Source: Planctomycetota bacterium
Lineage (GTDB): Bacteria > Planctomycetota > UBA11346
Assembly: GCA_013816485.1 (NCBI GenBank)
Contig: JACDEI010000006.1
Coordinates: 1,139-65,138, forward strand
DNA length: 64,000 bases
Direction of reading: 5' to 3'
Numbering within the stretch: position 1 is the first letter of the stretch; every line of letters begins with the position of its first letter. Under the pieces are notes generated by a model that saw nothing but the letters and a program-made list of their open reading frames with translations, did not search any database and was not told the origin of the DNA. This document shows positions 39,601 through 47,810 of the stretch, piece after piece. Both the position numbers and the translations under genes were made by a program.

Positions 39601-39668
39601 GCACCCTTCGGACCTGCCTCTCCCCCCTCTCTCAAACACCACACACTCTCTCCTCAAGGAAAACTCCA

Positions 39669-41282
39669 ATGGCCAAGCAATTGATGTTCGGCGAAGATGC
39701 CCGCCGCAAGATTCTCATCGGCATCCAGACCCTCAACGACGCGGTCAAGGTCACCATGGGACCGACCGGCAAGGTCGTCATCATCGAGAAGTCCTTCGGC
39801 GCTCCCAACGTCACCAAAGACGGCGTGACCGTCGCCAAGGAAATCGAATTCAAGGACCCGTTCGAAAACATGGGCGCGCAGATGGTGAAGGAGGTCGCTG
39901 ATAAGTCCTCCAAGGTCGCCGGCGACGGCACCACCACCGCTACCGTGCTCACCGAAGCCATCTTCCGTGAAGGCCTGAAGGTCACCGCCAGCGGCGCGAA
40001 CCCGACGGAAGTGAAGAAGGGCATCGACAAGGCCGTTGCGGCCGCCGTCGAGCAGATCGCCAAGCTCGCGACCAAGATCAAGAGCAGCAGCGAGATCGCC
40101 CAGGTCGGCACCATCAGCGCGAACTCTGACGAAGAGATCGGCAAGCTGTTGGCCGAAGCGATGGACAAGGTCGGCAAGGACGGCGTCATCACCGTCGAAG
40201 AAGCCAAGAGCACCGAGACCAAGCTCGACCTCGTCGAAGGCATGCAGTTCGACAAGGGCTACATCAGCCCGTACTTCGCCGCTGGTGCCGAGAACCAGGA
40301 AGTGAACCTGGAGAAGCCCGCGATCCTGGTTTACGAGAAGAAGATCTCGAACCTGCGCGAGTTCCTGCCGCTGCTCGAAAAAGTCGCCCAGGGCGGCAAG
40401 AGCCTGCTGGTCATCGCCGAAGAGGTCGAGGGTGAAGCCCTCGCCGCCTTGGTGGTGAACAAGCTGCGTGGCATCCTCAACGTCTGCGCCGTCAAAGCCC
40501 CTGGCTTCGGCGACCGTCGTAAGGAAATGCTCAAGGACATCGCCGTCCTGACCGGCTCCAAGTTCATCGCCGAAGATCTCGGCGAGAAACTCGAAAGCGT
40601 CGAGCTGGCCGACCTCGGCAGCGCGAAGATCGTCACGGTGGACAAAGAGAACACCACGATCATCGAAGGTGCCGGCAAGAAGGCCGACATCACCGCGCGC
40701 ATCGCGCAGATCAAACAGCAGATCGACGGCACCACCTCGGACTACGACCGCGAGAAGCTCCAGGAGCGTCTCGCCAAGTTGTCCGGCGGCGTCGCTGTGA
40801 TCAACGTTGGTGCGGCCACCGAGCCCGAGATGAAGGAAAAGAAGGCGCGCATCGAAGACGCCCTGCACGCGACCCGTGCAGCCGTCGAGGAAGGCATCGT
40901 CGCCGGCGGCGGCGTGGCCCTCCTGCGCACCAAGAAGGTCATCGAAGATCTGGCCAAGACCCTCGACCACGACCAGCGCCTCGGCGCTGAAATCGTGCTG
41001 CGCGCGGTCGAAGCCCCGGCCCAGCAGATCGCTGTCAACGCCGGCCAGAACGGCGCCGTGATTGTCGCTGAGATCCTCAGCAACAAGAGCGCGTCCTACG
41101 GCTACAACGCTCGCACCGGCGAATACGAAGACCTGGTCAAAGCCGGCGTCGTCGACCCCGCCAAAGTCACCCGCGTCGCGCTGCAGAACGCCGCGTCGAT
41201 CGCCGGGCTGATGCTGACGGTCGAAGCGATGATCACCGACCTGAAAGATGACGAAGCCCCGATCGCCGGCGCCGTCTACTAA
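39669..41282 (+). CDS. groEL2: Chaperonin GroEL (copy 2, no GGM tail)
   Basis: 537 aa, start ATG 39669 with CAAGGA upstream. Conserved: [114 protein letters not shown]. It ends [10 protein letters not shown] without the Gly-Met tail of copy 1. Divergent paralogues of this kind usually serve distinct client sets or stress roles. Sharing one groES within one locus suggests both rings use the same cap; this is inference. Confidence 0.97.
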   Translation: MAKQLMFGEDARRKILIGIQTLNDAVKVTMGPTGKVVIIEKSFGAPNVTKDGVTVAKEIEFKDPFENMGAQMVKEVADKSSKVAGDGTTTATVLTEAIFREGLKVTASGANPTEVKKGIDKAVAAAVEQIAKLATKIKSSSEIAQVGTISANSDEEIGKLLAEAMDKVGKDGVITVEEAKSTETKLDLVEGMQFDKGYISPYFAAGAENQEVNLEKPAILVYEKKISNLREFLPLLEKVAQGGKSLLVIAEEVEGEALAALVVNKLRGILNVCAVKAPGFGDRRKEMLKDIAVLTGSKFIAEDLGEKLESVELADLGSAKIVTVDKENTTIIEGAGKKADITARIAQIKQQIDGTTSDYDREKLQERLAKLSGGVAVINVGAATEPEMKEKKARIEDALHATRAAVEEGIVAGGGVALLRTKKVIEDLAKTLDHDQRLGAEIVLRAVEAPAQQIAVNAGQNGAVIVAEILSNKSASYGYNARTGEYEDLVKAGVVDPAKVTRVALQNAASIAGLMLTVEAMITDLKDDEAPIAGAVY

Positions 41283-41310
41283 GCACTGAGCGTCTTCTGG
41301 CTTTTCAGAA

Positions 41311-41351
41311 ACGCACAACGCCCGGCCGCAAGGCCGGGCGTTGTTGTTGTT
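41311..41351 (+). terminator. Terminator of the groE operon
   Basis: AACGCCCGGCC/GGCCGGGCGTT hairpin around GCAA followed by GTTGTTGTTGTT; ends groEL2. Confidence 0.8.
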
Positions 41352-41549
41352 GTTGGACATGTCCAATGCCGATAGATCGGATCGCGGTGGTGGTCGTGAT
41401 CGCGGGTGGGAATTCATATGCCGCCATCCCGAACCCGAAGTCGTGATCGGCAATCCGATCCGAAATCCTAACACTCAGATTCATTATAGTGCATATATGT
41501 AACCAATCACCGATTGCATGTCCGCTTAGGGCGCGTAATATTCACCATA

Positions 41550-41780
41550 ATGAATGCAGCGAACCTTGGTCAACGTCTACGCGCTCGGCGGCAGGCCCTG
41601 GGCATCGACCAGCGGACCCTGGCAGAAATTGCTGGGGTGTCGGTCCATGCTCTGAGCAATCTCGAAGGCGGAACCGGCAATCCGACATGGGCACTGATCA
41701 GCCAGGTGAGTGCCGTCCTCGGGCTTGAGTTGACCCTGCAGATCCGCACTGCAACGGTCGACCAGTCGGTGGCCCCATGA
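41550..41780 (+). CDS. hipB: HipB-type HTH antitoxin/regulator of a hipBST system
   Basis: 76 aa from ATG 41550. XRE/Cro-type HTH: LGQRLRARRQALGIDQRTLA then EIAGVSVHALSNLEGGTGNP. The stop overlaps the next start (ATGA). Position and order match hipB of the three-gene hipBST modules, where HipB binds DNA and strengthens neutralisation by HipS. An operator likely lies in the AT-rich stretch at 41480-41545 (TTATAGTGCATATATG). Confidence 0.88.
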   Translation: MNAANLGQRLRARRQALGIDQRTLAEIAGVSVHALSNLEGGTGNPTWALISQVSAVLGLELTLQIRTATVDQSVAP

Positions 41781-42109
41781 CCACATTTCCACGTCGCGGC
41801 AAGGTCCTGCGGCGCGATCGGCTTGCAGGCATGTTGGAGGAGACCGCCACCGGTTTTCGCTTCACCTATGATCCTGCCTACCTGAGCGATCCGGGATCGC
41901 CCCCCATCAGTCTGACCCTGCCCCGACGAGCCGCGCCGTACGAGACCGCCACGCTGTTCCCCTGTTTCATCGCGTTGTTGGCCGAAGGAGCGTTGGCCGA
42001 CGTTCAGTGCCGGACTCTGCGTCTGGACGAGGACGACTACCTGGGGCGGGTCCTGGCGACCTGTGGCGGGGATGTGATCGGCAGCCTGCGGGTGGAGCCA
42101 GCGTCATGA
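41777..42109 (+). CDS. hipS: HipS-like small antitoxin (HipA N-terminal subdomain)
   Basis: 110 aa. Corresponds to the N-subdomain 1 of HipA: RRDRLAGMLEETATGFRFTY, YLSDPGSPPISLTLPRRAAP and PCFIALLAEGALADVQ. In canonical HipA this region is fused to the kinase; here it is a separate gene overlapping both neighbours by 4 bp. In the described hipBST system of E. coli O127 the equivalent HipS protein is the antitoxin of the HipT kinase. Functional assignment rests on gene order and this split. Confidence 0.87.
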   Translation: MTTFPRRGKVLRRDRLAGMLEETATGFRFTYDPAYLSDPGSPPISLTLPRRAAPYETATLFPCFIALLAEGALADVQCRTLRLDEDDYLGRVLATCGGDVIGSLRVEPAS

Positions 42110-43092
42110 CCCAGCGCTGTCGATCCACTTTGGCCGCGCTGCCGGCGGATGGGTACACGGTGGCTGCACTGCGTCGCCTGACCGGCAGCCGGCGTCGCCT
42201 GCCGACCCGGCTGCGCTTCACCCGGTCCGAGGTCATCCGCTACCGCGCGGAGGTGGCCGATCGGATGTCGATCTCCGGGGTCCAAGACAAAGTATCGTTG
42301 CGGCTGATCGGTGGGGACTTGGTGCCCACCGAACGCAACGGTGAGTTCATCCTCAAGCCGATTCCTGGGACGCCCCTGCCCGCCTTCACCGACGAGGTCC
42401 CAGCGAACGAACATCTGACCATGCAGATTGCCGAGCAGGTGTTCGGAATCACGACCGCCGCCAATGCGTTGGTGACCCTGGCCGATGGCGAGCCGGCCTA
42501 CCTGACGGCCCGCTTCGACCGCCGTGCTGGCCAGCGCCTCGACATGGAGGACTTCTGCGCCCTGACCGGACAATCCCCGGCCAACCACGGTCGGCAGTAC
42601 AAGTACCAGGGCAGCTACGAGGGTTTGGCCACCGTCTTGCACCGGCATTGTCCGGCCTATGCGATCGAAGCCGAACGTCTGTTCGTGCGCATCGTGGCCA
42701 ACTATGCCCTAGGCAATGGCGATGCCCACCTCAAGAACTTCAGTCTGTTCACCAGTCCGGACGGCGACCCGGTGCTGACCCCGGCCTACGATCTGGTGAA
42801 CACCGCGCTGCATCTGCCGCATGAGACCCCCTTGGCTCTCGACCTGTTCGCTGATGACTACATGACCCCGGCCTTCAAAACGTTGGGCTTTCATCGTGCT
42901 GGCGATTTCCAGGTGTTGGCTCAGCGCATGGGGCTGGTGCCCAGGCGTGCGCAGTCGCTCATCGAGCGCTTTCAGGATCCGGCCCGGTGGCGGACCGTCG
43001 ATGACCTAGTGGAGCGGTCGTTCCTCAGTCCCCAGGCGCAGGCGGCCTATCGGACTGTCCTGGCGGATCGCAGGCGGGCACTGGCCGGTTGA
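42106..43092 (+). CDS. hipT: HipT-like Ser/Thr kinase toxin (split HipA)
   Basis: 328 aa from ATG 42106, overlapping hipS by 4 bp. HipA-type kinase: SISGVQDKVSL with S55-I56-S57, the paired-serine gate of HipT proteins; GEFILKPIPG with K84; NEHLTMQIAEQVFGI; ARFDRRAGQRLDMEDFCAL; GNGDAHLKNFSLF with catalytic D206 and N211; and PAYDLVNT with D229. In E. coli O127 HipT phosphorylates tryptophanyl-tRNA synthetase, whereas HipA targets glutamyl-tRNA synthetase. The same target here is a guess from homology. All catalytic residues are present, so it is probably active. Confidence 0.9.
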   Translation: MTQRCRSTLAALPADGYTVAALRRLTGSRRRLPTRLRFTRSEVIRYRAEVADRMSISGVQDKVSLRLIGGDLVPTERNGEFILKPIPGTPLPAFTDEVPANEHLTMQIAEQVFGITTAANALVTLADGEPAYLTARFDRRAGQRLDMEDFCALTGQSPANHGRQYKYQGSYEGLATVLHRHCPAYAIEAERLFVRIVANYALGNGDAHLKNFSLFTSPDGDPVLTPAYDLVNTALHLPHETPLALDLFADDYMTPAFKTLGFHRAGDFQVLAQRMGLVPRRAQSLIERFQDPARWRTVDDLVERSFLSPQAQAAYRTVLADRRRALAG

Positions 43093-43679
43093 TCCTCTCC
43101 CCGCCCCTGGGAGCGCGGGCCCAATGCTGTTACGTTAAGGCGAATGAATTGAACCGCCAAGACGCCACGGGAAGGCAAACACCGAGTTATTGTCCAGCCC
43201 TGGCCGCGGTTTCGCTCCGTGGCGTCGTAGCGTCGTGGCGGTTCAATCGAATTTGATGTGGGCGGGGCCATAGCTTAACAGCATTGAGTGCGCGCCAGCG
43301 CCGGCCGCTGACCCGCCCGGGGCAATCCCTCTCCCCCTGGGATCGCCGAGTTGCACTCGGCCAGGGGCAATCCCGCTAGTATCTGCTCAGGGGCATCGCC
43401 CCCGCGGCCCTGCGGGCCTGCCCCCACGGGCTTGGTCGTGGTTCGGGTTCGTCGGCTTCGCCTCCTCACCCGTGGGCGGATGGGCTTCGCCCATTTTATC
43501 CGCCCACCACCACTCGGGCGCCCGCCCCATCGCACCGCGATGGGGCCCCAGGCCTGAGCAGTTACTCCCGCTAAAGGAATTCCCCCCTCGCCGCGCCCCC
43601 GTCCCGAACAGCACCACTCGCACGGTGCGCAGCAGGATCACCAGGTCGAGCACCAGCGAATGGCGCCATCATCTCTTCA
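43093..43679. repeat. Repeat-rich gap with a copied sugar-transferase tail
   Basis: 587 bp. 43118-43290: inverted repeat with CAATGCTGTTA/TAACAGCATTG outer arms and GAACCGCCAAGACGCCACGG/CCGTGGCGTC-type inner arms. 43331-43373: a CTGGGATCGC...GGGGCAATC palindrome. 43390-43520: a mosaic repeat also found at 1914-2120. 43584-43663: about 80 bp nearly identical to the 3' end of the sugar transferase gene at 45142-45221. No gene seen. Confidence 0.8.
43584..43663 (-). repeat. Direct repeat, left of ATPase 1 (copy of sugar-transferase 3' end)
   Basis: 80 bp with about six mismatches to 45142-45221. On the minus strand it encodes LDLVILLRTVRVVLFGTGAR, the last residues of the sugar transferase, but without the stop codon. 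With the second copy it brackets the ATPase gene 43680-44924. Confidence 0.88.
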
Positions 43680-44924
43680 TCACGACCACAAGTTGCTCAT
43701 CGGTACCGCAGCGATCTGCCCATCGATCGGCACGACGGTTTCTCCGCCATACAGCACGACGCCGCGACGAAAGCGTGGACCTGCGGCATCCCGCAGCGTC
43801 TTCAACCCCTTTACGTCGGCGGCAGTGATGGTGGCTGATAGTTTCACCTCGACACCCGCGATCGTGCCATCGGCCATCTCAAGGACGAGATCGACCTCCT
43901 CACCGACATGCGTTCTGAAGTGGTGCAACGACAGCACCTGGTCGTGCCAGCCGATCTGCTTCAGGATCTCGTTGGCGACAAAGGTCTCGACCAGCGCCCC
44001 GGTCGCCTGATGCCCCTGACCAGACGCAGGATCACCGACCGTGACTCCCAACAGATGAGCGGCCAGTCCGGTGTCGGTGATCAATGCCTTGGGCGCCTTC
44101 ACCAGACGCTTCGGCATGTTGATCGACCACGCGGGCAGTTCATGGATCAGGAACGTCGCACTCAGCAGACCGACATGCCGTCGCACGGTGGTCACTGGCA
44201 CGCCAAGATCTCTCGCGATATCGGCATAGTTCAGCAGATTCGCCGTCCGCGTCGCCAGGGCCTTGAGCACCCGCGGCAACTCGGTCAGTGCATCAATGCC
44301 GCTCAGGTCGCGCATGTCCCGACTCAGGATGGTGGCCAGGTATGATGCGAACCACGCCTCGCGCCGCTTGCCGGCCGGACGTGACTGCACTTCGGGATAG
44401 CCGCCACTCGCAACGCGACGCAGCAGCCCCGCCCGGTCGGTCGGCAGATGATTCCAGTGCGCGTCCCCCACAACGAACAGTCGGCTCAAAAATGTCTCGG
44501 CCTTGCCGGACAACTCGCCCTGGGACAGCGGCCGCAGCGTGATCACCTGCATGCGGCCGGCGAGCGTATCCGCGAGTCGCGGCAGCAGCAGGACGTTCGC
44601 CGATCCGGTCAGCAGAAAGCGGCCCGCACGGCGATCCCGGTCCACCGCGGCCTTGATCGGCAACAGCACGTCGGGCACGCGCTGGATCTCATCAATGACC
44701 ACCGGGCCCGTGAGTCCGGCGATGAAACCCTGTGGATCAGAGCGGGCCGCGTTGAGCGTGGTCAGATCATCGAAGGTCAGTTGCTGGGCGGACTCCCGCT
44801 GCGGGGCCTGAAACAGTTCCCCAACCAGCGTGCTTTTGCCGGTCTGTCGCGCACCGATCAGCAGCACCACTGGGGTATCGCGCAGGGCAGCAGCGACCTC
44901 AGCGCTCAGGAAGCGTTGGTACAT
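43680..44924 (-). CDS. DUF4143-type AAA ATPase 1
   Basis: 414 aa, start ATG 44924. AAA_14/DUF4143 family: P-loop VVLLIGARQTGKSTLVGELF, Walker B with sensor VIDEIQRVPDVLLPIKAAVD, LTGSANVLLLPRLADTLAGR with arginine finger region, then SQGELSG, and the DUF4143 domain from about 200 (YLATILSRDMRDLSGIDAL, PVTTVRRHVGLLSATFLI, KRLVKAPKALITDTGLAAHL, FVANEILKQIGW, EVDLVLEMADGTIAGVEVKL). The C-terminal E/D...E.K pattern resembles a PD-(D/E)xK nuclease fold. Function unknown; often called ATP-binding protein. A paralogue lies at 58259. Confidence 0.93.
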   Translation of the reverse strand: MYQRFLSAEVAAALRDTPVVLLIGARQTGKSTLVGELFQAPQRESAQQLTFDDLTTLNAARSDPQGFIAGLTGPVVIDEIQRVPDVLLPIKAAVDRDRRAGRFLLTGSANVLLLPRLADTLAGRMQVITLRPLSQGELSGKAETFLSRLFVVGDAHWNHLPTDRAGLLRRVASGGYPEVQSRPAGKRREAWFASYLATILSRDMRDLSGIDALTELPRVLKALATRTANLLNYADIARDLGVPVTTVRRHVGLLSATFLIHELPAWSINMPKRLVKAPKALITDTGLAAHLLGVTVGDPASGQGHQATGALVETFVANEILKQIGWHDQVLSLHHFRTHVGEEVDLVLEMADGTIAGVEVKLSATITAADVKGLKTLRDAAGPRFRRGVVLYGGETVVPIDGQIAAVPMSNLWS

Positions 44925-45141
44925 GGTCGAAATTCAACCATGTAGTGGACGATTTTCAACCAAAGAATGGCTGAGTGCCAGCCACATTACCGCAGGATAT
45001 CCATGGCCCCCGCCGTGCGGCTCCTTCGTTGCTCCGTTCCAATTGTTCAACTCTCTGGGCCTTGGCTTTCAACCATGGGCGAGCCGCCCATGCCACGACA
45101 GACAAACAAACAAACAAACAGACCATACAGGTGGAGCAGAC

Positions 45142-45221
45142 CCCCTCACCGCGCCCCCGTCCCGAACAGCACCACTCGCACCGTGCGCACCAGGATCACC
45201 AGATCGAGCGCGAGCGAATGG
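45142..45221 (-). repeat. Direct repeat, right of ATPase 1 (end of the sugar transferase gene)
   Basis: Counterpart of 43584-43663; here it forms the genuine 3' end and stop of the sugar transferase gene. Confidence 0.88.
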
Positions 45222-46672
45222 TTCTTGAGGTAATAGAGATCGTATTCCAGTTTCTCGCGCGCGTCGTCGACCGAGGCGCCGTAGGGATAGTTCACCTGCG
45301 CCCAGCCGGTCAGGCCTGGGCGGACGAGGTGGCGCAGGTGGTAGTACGGGACCACGTGTTCGTATTCGGCAACGCACTTGGTCCATTCCGCGCGTGGGCC
45401 GATGAAACTCATGTCGCCGATCAGCACGTTCCACAATTGCGGCAGTTCATCGAGGCGGGTTTTGCGCATGATGCGACCCAGCGTGGTCACGCGCGCATCC
45501 TTGGTGCCGGTATAGATGTCGCCGGTGTCGGCACCGACGACCATCGAACGGAACTTGTAGCAGGTGAAGATCCGGCCATTCAATCCTACGCGACTCTGGG
45601 CGAACAATCCCGGCCCCGTGGAGGACAGCCGGATCACCGCCCACAACACCAGCATGAACGGCAGGGCGCACAGCAGCATCGTCCCCGCGATCAGCACATC
45701 GCCCAGGCGTTTGAGGTGCGCGCTCGCCGGCTCATGCAGCAAAGTGAATCCCGAGGCCAACGCCAACCACCCGGAGCTGAGGTGGTGTACCGGGATCTTC
45801 TGCCACAACTGCTCGCTGAACTCCGCCAGATCGTAGATGCGCAGACCGGCCAGACGTGCCTGCATCAAACGTTCGACCAGCGCCGGTGACAGCTCGCCGC
45901 CAGCGATGATGACCCCCGACCAGCGTTCCTGCAGATGCCGTTCGAGGTCGTCCAACGAGGTCCGCGCAGCAGCGCCGGAAACCGCGGAGCCGGAATCCGC
46001 AGCGCCGGACACCGCAGCGCCGGAATCCGCAGCGCCGGACACCACGGAGGAGCCCACCGCGTCCTGCGTCGCCGCACGTTCACCCAGCACCACCAGTTCC
46101 CCAGGCGACCGCTGCCGGGCGAAGGCGGCACGGAACGCACCCAGCGCTCCGCTGTCGTCCGTCCCCAGCACCAGCCAACGGATGCGCCCCGCCAACCGCT
46201 CGACCGAACGCCGCGCCAGTCCACGCACCGCGATGGCGCAGACGGCGAACGCCCCCAGCGCCGGGATCAGCACCGTGCGACCGATGACGTTGTAATCGCC
46301 TCCCAGCAGTTCCGGCCCGACCAGGTAAACCAGCAGTCCGATCAGCACACCGGCGGAGCCGACCGCCAGCACCACGCGCGAGGCCGAGCGCCAGCGCGCT
46401 TCGTGACGGACGATGCGGTAGGTATCAAACAGGTAGAGCGTGCCCATCAGCACCGCCGCCACTACCAGCCAACGTTGTGAGTTGAGCAGATTGGTCGACA
46501 CCTCGCCGGTGCGCAGCCAGAACACCACATGGTAGAGCAGGGTGATCAGCGCCAGATCGACCATCCGCAGTGTCCACGCCAGCGCCCGGCGCGAGCGCAA
46601 GGCCGGCGGCAGACGCTCGACCAGGGCCGGCGTGATATGCGTCGTCGCGCCACGATCAGCGACCGACGTCAT
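45146..46672 (-). CDS. Exopolysaccharide polyprenyl glycosylphosphotransferase
   Basis: 508 aa. Initiating sugar transferase that loads a sugar-1-phosphate onto undecaprenyl phosphate. Four or five N-terminal membrane segments (LALITLLYHVVFWL, WLVVAAVLMGTLYLF, VVLAVGSAGVLIGLLVYL, VLIPALGAFAVCAIAV), a soluble region with a low-complexity stretch of GAADSG/SGAA repeats at about 225-255, then the bacterial sugar transferase domain: KRLGDVLIAGTMLLCALPFM, TGPGLFAQSRVGLNGRIFTC, RKTRLDELPQLWNVLIGDMSFIGPRAEW and GLTGWAQVNYPYGASVDDAR. Overlaps the next GT gene by 4 bp (stop/start). Last gene of the locus. Confidence 0.95.
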   Translation of the reverse strand: MTSVADRGATTHITPALVERLPPALRSRRALAWTLRMVDLALITLLYHVVFWLRTGEVSTNLLNSQRWLVVAAVLMGTLYLFDTYRIVRHEARWRSASRVVLAVGSAGVLIGLLVYLVGPELLGGDYNVIGRTVLIPALGAFAVCAIAVRGLARRSVERLAGRIRWLVLGTDDSGALGAFRAAFARQRSPGELVVLGERAATQDAVGSSVVSGAADSGAAVSGAADSGSAVSGAAARTSLDDLERHLQERWSGVIIAGGELSPALVERLMQARLAGLRIYDLAEFSEQLWQKIPVHHLSSGWLALASGFTLLHEPASAHLKRLGDVLIAGTMLLCALPFMLVLWAVIRLSSTGPGLFAQSRVGLNGRIFTCYKFRSMVVGADTGDIYTGTKDARVTTLGRIMRKTRLDELPQLWNVLIGDMSFIGPRAEWTKCVAEYEHVVPYYHLRHLVRPGLTGWAQVNYPYGASVDDAREKLEYDLYYLKNHSLALDLVILVRTVRVVLFGTGAR

Positions 46673-47802
46673 CGTCCCGCCTCCGCCAGCACGTCGCGAT
46701 ACACCGCCAAGGTCTCAGCCACCACCTGCTCCTCGCTGAATCCGGCCAGGATGCGTTCCCGCCCCAGTATGCCCATCCTGCGGCAACGGTCCGGATCGGC
46801 CAGCAACGATCCCAGCGCGTGCGCCAACTCGTCCACCGAACGTGGTTCCACCACCAACCCGGTGCGCCCGTGCTCGACCGCATCACGGCAACCGGGGGTG
46901 TCGACGGTCACCACGGCACGGGCACAGGCGGCAGCTTCGAGGAGGGATTTGGGTAGGCCTTCGTGATACGATGGCAGGCAGACGATCCGCGCCTGGGCAT
47001 AGACCTCGGGCATATCGCTGCGATGGCCCCACCATTCGATAACGCCTTCGCGCACCCACGATTCGACTTCACCAGCGGTGACGCTGGCGCGGTTGCCAAG
47101 ATCGACATCACCCACCAACACGAACCGCGCAGTACATCCGTCACGCCGCAACCGGCGTGCTGCCTGGACGAATTCCGCCAGTCCCTTGTCCCACAACAGT
47201 CGCGCGGGGAAGACCACCACCGGATGACCTTCTGGTTCTGGACGCGGAACGAATCGTCGGACATCGACGCCCGACCCGCGTACCAGCACCGTGCGCCGCC
47301 GACTAATCACGCCCATCTTGGTGAAACGCATGCGATCATCTTGGTTCTGGAACACCACCCGCACGTGCGGGTGGGCCAAGGCCAACCGGTACAGCGGCGA
47401 CAACACAGAACGCAGCGCTGCCGCCCGCGGACCACGAGCGAGGAATGCATAACCCAGGCCGGTGATGTGTGCGACTACGGCAGGCACGCCCGCCATGCCG
47501 GCAGCGATGCCGCCCCAGATCACCGGCTTGATGGTACGCAGGTGGACCAGATCTGGGCGCTGCTCGGTAAACAGTCGACGCAATGCCAACATGCTCGCGA
47601 GTTCGGCATGTGGAGCGAGCCCACGCCGGTCGATGGCGATGGGATGATGCTCCAGTCCCGCCTCGCGGATCTGTGCCACTGCTGAGGATAGCGGAGTAGC
47701 CACCTGGACCGTCCAGCCAGCCGTCTTCGCGGCGAGCGCCAAGGGCAGGCGATGCGAACAGAAATGTTCGGCCAGGTTGTCGACGAAGAGCAGGCGCGGC
47801 AT
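46669..47802 (-). CDS. Glycosyltransferase family 4-type
   Basis: 377 aa from ATG 47802 (MPRLLFVDNLAEHFCSHRLP); longer frames have no homology. GT-B fold: VAHITGLGYAFLARG, RTVLVRGSGVDVRRFVPRPE, VVVFPARLLWDKGLAEFVQA, ARIVCLPSYHEGLPKSLLEAAACA with the E...E donor-binding motif, and VTVDTPGCRDAVEHGRTGLVVEP. Adds a sugar to a lipid-linked or polysaccharide acceptor. Sits between AsnB and the sugar transferase in the leftward locus. Confidence 0.93.
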   Translation of the reverse strand: MPRLLFVDNLAEHFCSHRLPLALAAKTAGWTVQVATPLSSAVAQIREAGLEHHPIAIDRRGLAPHAELASMLALRRLFTEQRPDLVHLRTIKPVIWGGIAAGMAGVPAVVAHITGLGYAFLARGPRAAALRSVLSPLYRLALAHPHVRVVFQNQDDRMRFTKMGVISRRRTVLVRGSGVDVRRFVPRPEPEGHPVVVFPARLLWDKGLAEFVQAARRLRRDGCTARFVLVGDVDLGNRASVTAGEVESWVREGVIEWWGHRSDMPEVYAQARIVCLPSYHEGLPKSLLEAAACARAVVTVDTPGCRDAVEHGRTGLVVEPRSVDELAHALGSLLADPDRCRRMGILGRERILAGFSEEQVVAETLAVYRDVLAEAGR

Positions 47803-47810
47803 GACAGGGG

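Noticed and set aside
43093-43300. Insertion sequence
   Set aside because: Inverted-repeat element of about 170 bp without a transposase; kept as a repeat.
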